Source: Chryseobacterium ginsenosidimutans
GTDB lineage: Bacteria > Bacteroidota > Bacteroidia > Flavobacteriales > Weeksellaceae
Assembly: GCF_030823405.1 (NCBI RefSeq)
Contig: NZ_JAUSXC010000001.1
Coordinates: forward strand, 3,269,001 to 3,333,000
DNA: 64,000 nucleotides
Direction: 5' to 3'
Shown here: positions 7,987 to 15,775 of the stretch, one piece after another
How the letters are laid out: every line of letters begins with the position of its first letter
Numbering within the stretch: position 1 is the first letter of the stretch
The notes under the pieces: generated by a model
The model's database searches: none
What the model saw: the letters and a program-made list of their open reading frames with translations, nothing else
What the model was told of the DNA's origin: nothing
Program-made: the position numbers and the translations under genes

Positions 7987-8725
7987 CTTGTTTCTTTGAC
8001 TTCCACTTCTTTTTTGTGGTAATCAGAATTACTCCGTTTTTGCCTTTTTCACCATATATTGCCGCTGCAGCTGTACCTTTCAAGACTTCCATTGTTTTTA
8101 TTGCCTGAGTATCTATTTCTCTAAATTCTTCCAAACTGATTATTTTTTTATTGATTACCACTAAAGGCTTCTGATCGTCTCTTAAACTCGCATGTACCCC
8201 TCCAATCCTTAATTCTCTCTTACCCAAACTGTCTTTTGGTATCTGATTAACAGTTAGCCCCGGTATTTTTGCCGGAATTTCTTTTGTTGTACTTTTTTGA
8301 GCAGTATTTAAAACATCTTCTGACACAATAGTAGGAGCTCCTACCAACATTGTTTGCATAGCCCTCTTATTAAGACTAGATTGAAGCACTATTTCCTGTA
8401 TTTCTTCACTCTTTACTGTATCATTCGTTATCTTTTGCTGTGCATGTATAGCAATAAAACCTCCCGTTGTCAGAATAAAACCCACCGCAAATTTTGCAAA
8501 CATTGAATTGATATAAGAATACTGCAAATTTCTATTCAGTTGCGATTCGTAGAAGTTCCCGCAGATATTTTCTGTAGGATGGGAAAATGCATTTATAATT
8601 TCATCATCCGAAGCTATGGTAAAATCTCTAACGGTTTTAGAACAAACAGAACAGAATCTTCCTTTTTCTTCGGGAGTCATGGCTTCCCAATTTTCGTGAC
8701 ATGGTTTTGGTATCGTAATTTTCAT
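7970..8725 (-). CDS. Cys-motif/TonB-plug hybrid membrane protein
   Basis: A 251-residue protein with three parts. Residues 1-65 are soluble, with Cys9 and a CSVC motif (RFCSVCSKTVRDF) like a small zinc or redox ribbon. Residues about 75-95 form one membrane helix ending near HAQQ. The C-terminal part resembles the plug domain of SusC/TonB-dependent receptors (RELRIGGVHASLRDDQKPLVVI, then AAAIYGEKGKNGVILITTKK). No beta-barrel follows, so it is not a receptor. Similar proteins occur in Chryseobacterium with no assigned function. It may signal between the cytoplasm and envelope, but that is inference. Confidence 0.7.
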   Translation of the reverse strand: MKITIPKPCHENWEAMTPEEKGRFCSVCSKTVRDFTIASDDEIINAFSHPTENICGNFYESQLNRNLQYSYINSMFAKFAVGFILTTGGFIAIHAQQKITNDTVKSEEIQEIVLQSSLNKRAMQTMLVGAPTIVSEDVLNTAQKSTTKEIPAKIPGLTVNQIPKDSLGKRELRIGGVHASLRDDQKPLVVINKKIISLEEFREIDTQAIKTMEVLKGTAAAAIYGEKGKNGVILITTKKKWKSKKQETSGN

Positions 8726-8842
8726 ACTATCTTTTTATATAAAAGATGCTTAATTGTTGAAAAAGGTTGGAAAGAATATTAAAAAACTCAACAATATTTT
8801 TGGGCCAGAAGCTTTGCTTTCATTTTGTGAGATGATTTTATT

Positions 8843-8850
8843 TATATTTG
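8843..8850 (+). promoter_or_regulatory. -7 element (TATATTTG) before the 8858 gene
   Basis: An exact match to TAnnTTTG. A TTG lies 15 bp upstream (8825-8827), slightly closer than usual. Transcription would begin about 8856, almost at the proposed TTG start codons, implying a leaderless or very short-leader message. Confidence 0.4.
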
Positions 8851-8857
8851 AAAAAAA

Positions 8858-9367
8858 TTGGTAAAATTGAAGGAAGAAAATATAAACAAATTGAATTCTC
8901 TGTTTTCAAATTTAAAAACGGAAGAGGAAAAACTGAAAGAAAGTCTTGCAAAGAAAAAGAGCGAGGAAGATTTGTTCGTTGAAGGTTTCAAAACTTTATG
9001 CAGGAATCTGATCGACCCAAAAATGCAGGAATTCAGAAGGATGTTGAAAGAAAATGGATTTGGTTGTAAAATAACACTTAACGAAGAAAATAAAAACGGA
9101 CTGGGTATCAATTCTCAGCCCAATATTAAGCTTCAGATTTCAAGAAATATTGATTCCAATTTTTATGCAAACGATAAGTTTCCGCATGTCATGTTTGCTG
9201 CCGACAAAAATCTAAAAAGAATCGCAGTTCACCAGGATACCATTTTCCAAAACGGTACAGGAAATGCCGCTCTGAAAGAACAAACCTACACTCTTGAAAC
9301 TCTTGATGAGGAGAATATAGAAAAAGAAATCCTCCATTCTATTGAAAATATACTGACAAATAAATAA
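8858..9367 (+). CDS. hypothetical protein with N-terminal coiled coil
   Basis: A soluble protein of up to 169 residues that I do not recognise. Residues 1-50 are charged and heptad-like, fit for a coiled coil; the rest is mixed, with one conserved-looking block (PHVMFAADKNLKRIAVHQDTIF). There is no ATG near the front: the frame opens with TTG at 8858 or TTG at 8867 and the first internal Met is too far in, so the start is uncertain. A terminator at 9377-9405 ends it. It is a single gene between minus-strand neighbours. Confidence 0.7.
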   Translation: MVKLKEENINKLNSLFSNLKTEEEKLKESLAKKKSEEDLFVEGFKTLCRNLIDPKMQEFRRMLKENGFGCKITLNEENKNGLGINSQPNIKLQISRNIDSNFYANDKFPHVMFAADKNLKRIAVHQDTIFQNGTGNAALKEQTYTLETLDEENIEKEILHSIENILTNK

Positions 9368-9376
9368 AAACATAAT

Positions 9377-9410
9377 AATAAAGCCTGCTTATTGCAGGCT
9401 TTATTTTGTT
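9377..9410. terminator. terminator after the 8858 gene
   Basis: Stem AATAAAGCCTGC/GCAGGCTTTATT with a short loop, followed by TTTGTTT on the plus strand. It lies between convergent genes and can serve both. Confidence 0.8.
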
Positions 9411-9426
9411 TATTATTCAGAAACAT

Positions 9427-10185
9427 TTACAGATGAAAATACCGCGGATCAGGATATTGAAATTCAAAATTAAGTTCTGAAATTAATTTTGCGGGTGAAA
9501 TAGTTCTTCCAATCGTTGTTCTTTCGCCCACGTAAGGCAAATCTTTTTGAGCGTTGATAACCTCTTCTTTATTCGGATTAATTGGTGCCACTACATTATA
9601 CACTTTAGATTGAGACTGATTCTCCAGCATTTTTTCTACCACCGAACAGATATCCGCATAATGAATATGGTTCACCAACATATCCAGATTGGATATATTA
9701 TAGTTCTTTAAAAGCCGTTGATCTCCCATTAATCCTGCCAATCTCAAAATATTAGTTTGAGGAAATTTATTTAAGATGAAGTTTTCGCTGTCAACATTTT
9801 TTACAGGCTGATCGTCTTCCGTAAATTCTTTTTCATCCTGAGGATAAACTCCTGTTGAACTCATCAGAAATAACTGTCCGCTATAATCTCCAAGAAATTT
9901 CAACATATTTTCCTGTCTTTCTTTCATTGAAACCTGCATTCCTCTGATTCCTGAAAACGGAACGGTAATGATGATTGAATCTAATTGTGATCCAACTTCC
10001 CACTCCACCATTGTTTCTGATATTTCATCAGGAAAGCTTACTAATGTTGTGTGATATCCTCTGGAATTAAAATCTTCAACTTTAGACTGAGAGGTCGTTG
10101 TTACGAAAATTTCATACCGATCAGACAATCTTTCTGCAATATGACTTCCCAACCAGCCACAACCTATTATTCCTAATTTTTCCAT
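9427..10185 (-). CDS. NAD(P)-binding SDR-like protein (YeeZ type)
   Basis: A 252-residue Rossmann-fold protein. The dinucleotide-binding loop is GIIGCGWLGSHIAERL (residues 5-20), followed by an atypical extended-SDR layout: LFLMSSTGVYP holds the Ser and Tyr of the usual active site, but the Tyr-x3-Lys pair is not clear. YNVVAP and a nucleoside-diphosphate-sugar epimerase-like C-terminus follow. E. coli YeeZ and relatives have this layout and no proven substrate. It is a single gene whose upstream region holds an inverted pair of dispersed repeats. Confidence 0.7.
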   Translation of the reverse strand: MEKLGIIGCGWLGSHIAERLSDRYEIFVTTTSQSKVEDFNSRGYHTTLVSFPDEISETMVEWEVGSQLDSIIITVPFSGIRGMQVSMKERQENMLKFLGDYSGQLFLMSSTGVYPQDEKEFTEDDQPVKNVDSENFILNKFPQTNILRLAGLMGDQRLLKNYNISNLDMLVNHIHYADICSVVEKMLENQSQSKVYNVVAPINPNKEEVINAQKDLPYVGERTTIGRTISPAKLISELNFEFQYPDPRYFHL

Positions 10186-10298
10186 AGTTAATGCTCAGTT
10201 TTTATCTGTTTTAATTAATGTATTATTTAAGAATTTCAAAAATATCACTTTAATACTAATATTCATCAATATAATCAGGTGTTTTGCTGTTAAAAACC

Positions 10299-10420
10299 CG
10301 TCAGTTCGAGTAAAATTCTGAAAGAATTTGTATCGAGAACCTGTGAGTCTAAAACAAAATTTGTTCGGTATTCAAAAAGTTCTCGATACATTTTCCTTCG
10401 GAAAAACACTCGAACTGACG
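10299..10420. repeat. inverted pair of a 40-bp dispersed unit (TTCTCGATAC...ACTCGAACTGACG)
   Basis: The outer arms CGTCAGTTCGAGT (10299-10311) and ACTCGAACTGACG (10408-10420) are perfect complements, and so are the inner arms GTATCGAGAAC (10330-10340) and GTTCTCGATAC (10379-10389). Each half also contains its own small hairpin (AAATTC/GAATTT; TTTTCC/GGAAAA). A single diverged unit occurs at 13189-13227. It looks like a non-coding mobile or amplified element; the spurious plus-strand frame across it is not a gene. Confidence 0.8.
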
Positions 10421-10444
10421 AATCGACTTCCTATTATTTCAATA

Positions 10445-10470
10445 AAAAAACTCAGCAATTTGCTGAGTCA
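10445..10470 (-). terminator. terminator of the DUF6261 gene
   Basis: Stem CTCAGCA/TGCTGAG (10451-10467), followed on the minus strand by seven Ts, 11 bp after the stop codon at 10481. Confidence 0.85.
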
Positions 10471-10480
10471 TTTTCATTAT

Positions 10481-11179
10481 CTAAGATGGTTTTTCTTCCT
10501 TCGTTTTTATCTCCGAATTTTTCGCTGCCTTTACCAGTTCATTCGTATCACTGTAGAGCAATTCCCAGCCTGTAATCTCCTTCATGACTGTTAACAGATT
10601 GATATAAGATTTCAATGTTTTCTCCAGATCCTTACGAATGGCTGAGGCACTTGTCAACTGGCGAAGGTCTGCATTGGCTTCCGCCTGATCTGCAAACATT
10701 GTTTCAAAAGCTCCGTGCTTGGTTTTCATTTCCGCAAAAGCGGTGTCCAAAGAAAGAAGAGTGATTTTCTGTTTATTTTCAGGGCTCTCCAATACTTCGA
10801 TCAGCTTTTTCAGCTGAGCTGTTTGTGAAGAATAGCTTAAGCGGTCAAGATTTAGTCCGAAGGTTTTAAATACACTGTACAAATCCTCTGCAACCTGATA
10901 ATTAGCTGCTGAAGGAAGTTTTCGGTAACCGTTGAGGAATGCCTTCAGATTTTTGTAAGCCACATCCCTTTCATGATCTGCTGTGGCAACGTCCTCCCCT
11001 TTTCCGCTGTAGATCTGCTTCGCATATACTTTGTCGTACTCGTTGTAAGAGTTCTGTAAAGTTGTAGTAAGAGGATGGTTGGTAATGACAGGATATTTTC
11101 CTGACTGGATGTTGGTAATAATTCTTTGAGCCAAAGTCGCAAGGTCTTTAGTGCTCAGTCTCACTAATGAAATTTTCAT
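10481..11179 (-). CDS. DUF6261 family protein
   Basis: A 232-residue soluble, mostly helical protein with no signal peptide or membrane segment. It begins MKISLVRLSTKDLATLAQRI and ends in a charged, probably disordered tail (KTKEEKPS). I recognise it as the DUF6261 type, which is frequent and often multicopy in Chryseobacterium and other Bacteroidetes and has no known function. GC content is higher than in the island that follows. It is a single gene with its own terminator. Confidence 0.65.
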   Translation of the reverse strand: MKISLVRLSTKDLATLAQRIITNIQSGKYPVITNHPLTTTLQNSYNEYDKVYAKQIYSGKGEDVATADHERDVAYKNLKAFLNGYRKLPSAANYQVAEDLYSVFKTFGLNLDRLSYSSQTAQLKKLIEVLESPENKQKITLLSLDTAFAEMKTKHGAFETMFADQAEANADLRQLTSASAIRKDLEKTLKSYINLLTVMKEITGWELLYSDTNELVKAAKNSEIKTKEEKPS

Positions 11180-11573
11180 CTTAAATGTGTTTTGTTTGTT
11201 AAAAATGTATTAATTACTGAAAACAAATATAAATAATTCTGCATTTAGTTTAAAACATTTTGTGGGGAATAAAATTCAGTTGCAAGAAGTTTCCCGCAAC
11301 TTGTTGGAGACTTCCCGCAATTGCAGGAGGTTACAAACAAGGTTTTTTTAAAGAAAATGCGGTTGCGGGTGGTTTGTTTTAAGGGTGGTTGTGAGGTTTG
11401 TAGGATGCGGATGATTTTAATTGGGGTTATTTGAAGATAAATATTTTCATATTGTATTTTGCTTGCGCGAGCTTCAAGCTCGTGCTGATTTATTTTGGCA
11501 ATATGCTCGCACCAGCGGGCACAATAAAATAATTATATATCGTTTTATTGTGTATTTTTACTGCCAATTAAAT
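11180..11573. other. gene-free stretch at the left edge of the small island
   Basis: 394 bp without a credible gene. It holds inverted short repeats (CCCGCAAC at 11293-11300, GTTGCGGG at 11362-11369), a G-rich, C-poor strip about 11359-11431 with several GG/GGG runs, and a hairpin-rich block (11461-11552) listed separately. Confidence 0.6.
11461..11552. repeat. hairpin-rich intergenic block (CGAGCTT...AAGCTCG; CACAATAAAA...TTTTATTGTG)
   Basis: Contains CGAGCTT/AAGCTCG separated by two bases, a GC-rich segment GCTCGCACCAGCGGGC, and a 10-bp inverted repeat CACAATAAAA (11520-11529)/TTTTATTGTG (11543-11552). The layout resembles intergenic repeat cassettes I associate with flavobacterial genomes. 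The block lies just before the first island gene. Confidence 0.6.
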
Positions 11574-11909
11574 ATGGCACGAAATAGGCAAAATAATATC
11601 CCGAATAGTACTCCTACAAGAATTAATTGGTTGACTTTTTTTCAATCAATCAATTCTAATTATGGCAGATTAGCACTTTTTGTTAGTGTAATATCAGTAG
11701 GGTATGGAGCTGGGTATTTTTCTGCTCAATTTATTAAAGATAGAGAGATTGTTATATTAGAAAGAAATTATAGTGATCTAAAGAATCAGATGGATTTACA
11801 AAAGATTCAGTTTGAAACAGAAAGGTCTGATCATAAAGTTGAAATAAATCAGATGAAAATTATACTCATAAACAATAGAGACAGTTTGAAAAATGGCAGA
11901 AAAAAATAG
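11574..11909 (+). CDS. unknown small membrane protein with coiled coil (island gene 1)
   Basis: The start chosen is ATG 11574 (MARNRQNNIPN), giving 111 residues. A longer frame opening at 11421 would be translated through the hairpin block and is rejected. About 30 polar residues are followed by one membrane helix (LALFVSVISVGYGAGYF, about 31-50) and then a highly charged helical segment (about 57-105) fit for a coiled coil. It overlaps the next gene by 17 bp, so the two are translationally linked. I recognise no family. Base composition is more AT-rich than the flanking genes. Confidence 0.6.
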   Translation: MARNRQNNIPNSTPTRINWLTFFQSINSNYGRLALFVSVISVGYGAGYFSAQFIKDREIVILERNYSDLKNQMDLQKIQFETERSDHKVEINQMKIILINNRDSLKNGRKK

Positions 11910-12567
11910 CGAAAAAACATTTTCATATTATTTAGATGAAATATCGAAGCTTGCTGAGTCTTTGAAAACTTTTCCAGACGGAAGTGTATCTGATAATGCT
12001 TCTACTATCGATAGAAATGTTATTGAATTAAGAAAAGCATTAAAAGGAATACGTATAATGCTTATATTTATGACAACTATTACATTTATTTCTTTTTTGT
12101 TTGCTCTAATAATATTGAGTAGTAGTAAAATTAGGAGCTACCTTGCTGATGAAAATACAGCTTTGAAAGATAGTCTATTAAGTATAGATAAAAATAATAG
12201 CTATATAACTTATAGAACAGATAAAGGCAAAATTATTACATACCAAGCTTTAATTAAAGAAAACGATTCTTTAAATTTAAGAATTTCCAAAGTAGAGTCA
12301 GATTTAAGTTTGTCAAAATCAGATTTAGAATTATGTCAGCTAAAATTAAAATTTGCTCAAGGTGATGTTAAGCAATACAAAGAAAGTGCAGATTTTTTTG
12401 AAGAAATGCATGATAAGAGAAGTAAGGAGGATCGAAAGGAAATAATGAAAGACATTCAAAACTTAACAAAAGTTGATTCAGGAAGAATTTTATTAGATGT
12501 ATTTAGAAAAAATATGAAGTACGATTCCAAAACAAAATCATGGACAATTGACTTAAATAGAAAATAA
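11893..12567 (+). CDS. unknown membrane protein with coiled coil (island gene 2)
   Basis: A 224-residue protein: a soluble N-terminal part (1-52), one membrane helix (IMLIFMTTITFISFLFALII, about 55-75), then a long charged helical stretch (about 85-190), probably coiled coil. The topology matches the preceding gene, which it overlaps by 17 bp, so the two products probably form a complex at the inner membrane. There are no catalytic motifs and no recognised family. It ends just before a series of hairpin repeats. Confidence 0.65.
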   Translation: MAEKNSEKTFSYYLDEISKLAESLKTFPDGSVSDNASTIDRNVIELRKALKGIRIMLIFMTTITFISFLFALIILSSSKIRSYLADENTALKDSLLSIDKNNSYITYRTDKGKIITYQALIKENDSLNLRISKVESDLSLSKSDLELCQLKLKFAQGDVKQYKESADFFEEMHDKRSKEDRKEIMKDIQNLTKVDSGRILLDVFRKNMKYDSKTKSWTIDLNRK

Positions 12568-12579
12568 AGGAGAAAATAC

Positions 12580-12690
12580 CGATCTCGCGGATTTGCAATC
12601 CATGCGCAGACAATAAAAACAAAGCACGGCTACAATCCGTAAGTATAAAACAACAGATTGCCAATCTGCACTATTTAGAATCCTTAGCAG
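12580..12690. repeat. series of three short hairpins (dispersed cassette)
   Basis: Three stem-loops in a row: GGATT-tgc-AATCC (12589-12601), ACGG/CCGT (12626-12640) and CAGATT-gcc-AATCTG (12654-12668). A decayed relative (GCACGGAC...TCTGCGCTAT) lies at about 13080-13140. These read like copies of one imperfect palindromic unit and bracket the third island gene. Confidence 0.6.
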
Positions 12691-12693
12691 CAT

Positions 12694-13044
12694 ATGAAAA
12701 CAAAGAGATTTTTAAAAATTTTCGGAATTGTTTTTTTTATATTTTTAATATTCAGAGTAATTAATCCTGAATTTTCAAAGAAAATGGTTGTTCTTGATTG
12801 TACAAAAGAATATAAAATAACCATTTTCAAAAGAGAATATGACGGGTTTACTGATCATAATACTAAAATGGATATTGCAAAGTGTTTGTGTGAAAAATTT
12901 CTTCAAACGAAAGAAAAAAAATATGAATCTGAAATTCAAAAAATTATCAATGAGTTTGAACTTCAAGATTCTGTAAAAGATAAAACAATTGAAGATATAT
13001 GCAATGAAAGGGAAGAAATATTCTTTTACTGGTTTTATGAATAA
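12694..13044 (+). CDS. unknown small membrane-anchored protein (island gene 3)
   Basis: A 116-residue, very AT-rich gene. A basic start (MKTKRFLK) and one hydrophobic segment (about 9-23) suggest a signal anchor; the rest is a charged, helical domain of about 90 residues with several cysteines (including CLC). I recognise no family. It is flanked on both sides by the same kind of short hairpins. A small stand-alone protein like this could be an immunity or accessory factor, but nothing in the sequence proves it. Confidence 0.6.
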   Translation: MKTKRFLKIFGIVFFIFLIFRVINPEFSKKMVVLDCTKEYKITIFKREYDGFTDHNTKMDIAKCLCEKFLQTKEKKYESEIQKIINEFELQDSVKDKTIEDICNEREEIFFYWFYE

Positions 13045-13079
13045 AAGAATTTTACAAATCATCAATTTGCTGATCTCAC

Positions 13080-13140
13080 CGAATTACAAAGCATCAATTA
13101 CATTAAAAATAAGGCACGGACTAAAAATCTGCGCTATCAT
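13080..13140. repeat. decayed copy of the hairpin cassette
   Basis: It reads AAGGCACGGACTAAAAATCTGCGCTATC, matching the order of elements at 12620-12675 with mutations and deletions. It marks the right side of the small island. Confidence 0.45.
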
Positions 13141-13144
13141 AGAA

Positions 13145-13170
13145 AAAAACCTGCTGTGAGGCAGGTTTTC
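13145..13170 (+). terminator. terminator at the right edge of the island
   Basis: Stem AAAACCTGC/GCAGGTTTT (13146-13154 with 13161-13169). It lies about 100 bp after island gene 3. Confidence 0.65.
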
Positions 13171-13188
13171 ATATTTTAAATCAGAAAC

Positions 13189-13227
13189 TTCTCGATACGC
13201 TTTTTTCAAAAGCTACTCGAAGTGACG
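13189..13227. repeat. single copy of the TTCTCGATAC...TGACG unit
   Basis: It reads TTCTCGATACGC, a small AGC-type hairpin, then CTACTCGAAGTGACGG. It is the same unit as each half of 10299-10420, somewhat diverged, and sits just downstream of hutU. Confidence 0.7.
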
Positions 13228-13255
13228 GAAGCATAAATCATTTTTCAAATTCAAA

Positions 13256-15241
13256 TTAAAAAAGATTTTCATCCACAAAATTCGGCAGCGTCACTTTCAA
13301 ATTCGGTTCGGCTTCCATTGCTCTTTTAATCGCAAAAACAGCACCTTCATTTCTTGCCCAGCTTCGTCTTGAAATTCCGTTATTCACGTCCCAGAAAAGC
13401 ATTGATTTTAATCTTCTGTCGGCATCATCGCTTCCATCCAATAACATTCCGAAACCACCGTTGATTACTTCTCCCCAGCCAACGCCACCTCCATTGTGAA
13501 TACTCACCCAGGTTGCCCCACGGAAACTATCCCCAATCACATTGTGAATCGCCATATCTGCCGTAAATCTCGACCCATCATAAATATTGGAAGTCTCTCT
13601 GTACGGCGAATCTGTCCCCGAAACATCGTGATGATCTCTACCCAAAACTACCGCTCCGATTTCCCCATTTTTAATGGCTTTGTTGAAGGCTTCTGCGATT
13701 TTCATTCTACCTTCTGCATCGGCGTATAAAATTCTAGCCTGAGAACCCACCACCAATTTATTTTCCTGCGCCCCTTTGATCCAGGTGATGTTGTCCTTCA
13801 TCTGCTGCTGGATTTCTTCAGGCGAAGTTTTAATCATTTCTTCTAAAACCTGACAGGCAATTTCATCTGTTTTCTGTAAATCTTCTGGTTTTCCGCTTGT
13901 ACAAACCCAACGGAAAGGTCCAAAACCGTAATCAAAACACATCGGTCCCATAATATCCTGAACATAACTTGGGTATTTAAATTCTCTTCCCAACGTAGGG
14001 TTATCAGACATTACATCGGCTCCGGCTCTTGATGCTTCCAATAAAAATGCGTTTCCGTAATCGAAGAAATAGGTTCCTTTTGCTGTATGTCTGTTGATGG
14101 CTTCTGCGTGTCTTCTTAATGTTTCCTGAACCTTTTCTTTGAATAATTCAGGGTTTTCTGCCATCATTTTATTAGATTCTTCGAAACTTTGCCCAACAGG
14201 ATAATACCCTCCCGCCCAAGGATTGTGAAGCGAAGTCTGATCTGATCCGATATCAATTGTTACATTTTTCTGATCAAATTTTTCCCAAACCTCAACAATA
14301 TTTCCCAAATAAGCCAAAGAAACAGTTTCTTTGTTTTCCTGAGCTTTTTTCACTCTTTCTACCAATTCATCAAGGTTTTCATGGATCTCATTCACCCATT
14401 TCTGTTCGTGACGAATTTTTGTGATCTTTGGATTTACTTCCGCACAAACCGTAACACACCCTGCAATATTTCCGGCTTTTGGCTGAGCACCACTCATTCC
14501 GCCCAAACCTGAAGTGACGAAAAGTCCACCTTTAGGTTCTTTATTTATTTTTCTGAAAGCGTTTAAAACCGTAATTGTTGTTCCGTGAACAATTCCCTGC
14601 GGACCGATGTACATATAACTTCCCGCCGTCATCTGTCCGTACTGCGAAACCCCCAACGCATTGAATTTCTCCCAATCATCGGGTTTAGAGTAATTTGGAA
14701 TTACCATTCCGTTGGTCACTACCACTCTCGGTGCATCTTTATGAGAGGGAAACAATCCCATCGGATGACCGGAATACATGGTTAACGTTTGTTCGTCTGT
14801 CATTTCAGACAGATATTTCATCGTTAAAAGATACTGCGCCCAGTTGGAGAAAACGGCTCCGTTTCCACCATACGTAATCAGTTCGTGAGGATGCTGTGCA
14901 ACGGCATAATCCAGATTGTTCTGAATCATCAGCATGATTGCTTTTGCCTGCACAGATTTTCCCGGATATTCGGCAATATCTCTTGCTTTCATCTCGTAAT
15001 CCGGACGAAAACGATACATATAAATTCTACCATATTTCTCCAATTCCTCCCTGAATTCCGGTAATAATTCTGCATGAAACTGAGGCTCAAAATACCGTAA
15101 AGCATTCTTTAACGCTAATTTTTTCTCTTCTTCTCCTAAAATCTCTTTCCTTTTCGGAGCGTGATTGATATTGGTTTCGTATGGTTTCGACTGTGGTAAC
15201 TGGCTTGGAATGCCTTGTTGTATCTGTTCCTGGAAAGTCAT
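13256..15241 (-). CDS. hutU: urocanate hydratase
   Basis: A 661-residue urocanase, converting urocanate to imidazolone propionate in histidine breakdown with tightly bound NAD. Clear family blocks: FVTSGLGGMSGAQPKAGNIA (NAD site), GRDHHDVSGTDSPYRETSNI, and IHNGGGVGWGEVINGGFGML. The length is that of the longer Bacteroidetes form, above the roughly 555 residues of the Bacillus/Pseudomonas form. Its start codon overlaps the stop of an upstream small membrane protein gene (ATGA), so translation is probably coupled. No other hut genes are in the window. Confidence 0.95.
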   Translation of the reverse strand: MTFQEQIQQGIPSQLPQSKPYETNINHAPKRKEILGEEEKKLALKNALRYFEPQFHAELLPEFREELEKYGRIYMYRFRPDYEMKARDIAEYPGKSVQAKAIMLMIQNNLDYAVAQHPHELITYGGNGAVFSNWAQYLLTMKYLSEMTDEQTLTMYSGHPMGLFPSHKDAPRVVVTNGMVIPNYSKPDDWEKFNALGVSQYGQMTAGSYMYIGPQGIVHGTTITVLNAFRKINKEPKGGLFVTSGLGGMSGAQPKAGNIAGCVTVCAEVNPKITKIRHEQKWVNEIHENLDELVERVKKAQENKETVSLAYLGNIVEVWEKFDQKNVTIDIGSDQTSLHNPWAGGYYPVGQSFEESNKMMAENPELFKEKVQETLRRHAEAINRHTAKGTYFFDYGNAFLLEASRAGADVMSDNPTLGREFKYPSYVQDIMGPMCFDYGFGPFRWVCTSGKPEDLQKTDEIACQVLEEMIKTSPEEIQQQMKDNITWIKGAQENKLVVGSQARILYADAEGRMKIAEAFNKAIKNGEIGAVVLGRDHHDVSGTDSPYRETSNIYDGSRFTADMAIHNVIGDSFRGATWVSIHNGGGVGWGEVINGGFGMLLDGSDDADRRLKSMLFWDVNNGISRRSWARNEGAVFAIKRAMEAEPNLKVTLPNFVDENLF

Positions 15242-15603
15242 TTATTATCGATCTTATTTATTAATGATATATTTTTTGTGGTTTTAAAGATATTTAAAAT
15301 AAAAAATATGAAGCAAGTTCCTGATAAAGGAATTAAAAATCTATTTTCAGCATTAATACAAAGCAAAATAATGTTGAGCATAAACATTATAAAATGTATT
15401 ATAGAATAACGGAAATCTGTAACTCTTCGAATCAGGAAAATAATAAAATAAATTAAGAAATATATTGGATATGTTAAAATAAAAATAGAAAAGTTATAGA
15501 TCGGATTTCCTAAAATCCCTATAATATCAATCCCTTTAAAATCTATCGTTTTATTGATACCATAAGATCCGGTTTCCCCTTCTGCCGAAAAAACATAAAA
15601 CAT
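15238..15603 (-). CDS. hypothetical membrane protein coupled to hutU
   Basis: A 121-residue protein starting at ATG 15603 (a TTG two codons upstream also opens the frame). It has two or three hydrophobic helices (about 30-58 and 66-83, perhaps 88-103) and little else. The stop TGA overlaps the ATG of hutU as ATGA, so the two genes are read together. It may assist uptake or anchoring, but I recognise no family, and a role in histidine catabolism rests only on position. Confidence 0.55.
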   Translation of the reverse strand: MFYVFSAEGETGSYGINKTIDFKGIDIIGILGNPIYNFSIFILTYPIYFLIYFIIFLIRRVTDFRYSIIHFIMFMLNIILLCINAENRFLIPLSGTCFIFFILNIFKTTKNISLINKIDNK

Positions 15604-15728
15604 AATCAATAATAAAAAGGGGCATGATAAATTACGAAAAACAAATAGTTTGTAAATAGTTTTTTCATAGATTCATGTATGTTAAATTTATAAAAAGTTC
15701 TATGGATTTGTATATATAATTAAATATA

Positions 15729-15765
15729 AAAACCTTACTGTTTAAAGTAAGGTCTTATATTGTAT
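15729..15765 (-). terminator. terminator after the acidic protein gene
   Basis: Hairpin CCTTACT-gtttaa-AGTAAGG, with T-rich sequence on the minus strand, just downstream of the stop at 15776. It separates that gene from the membrane protein/hutU unit. Confidence 0.65.
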
Positions 15766-15775
15766 TTTGCAAGTT

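Noticed and set aside
10299..10420. tRNA-like GTTCGA motifs
   Set aside because: The TTCGA strings belong to the palindromic unit; no cloverleaf or acceptor stem can be drawn.
10328..10594. plus-strand frame across the dispersed inverted repeat
   Set aside because: It is translated through the TTCTCGATAC units and the DUF6261 gene's antisense end; no start context or protein-like composition.
11421..11573. N-terminal extension of island gene 1
   Set aside because: It would be encoded by the hairpin block; ATG 11574 gives a normal membrane protein start.
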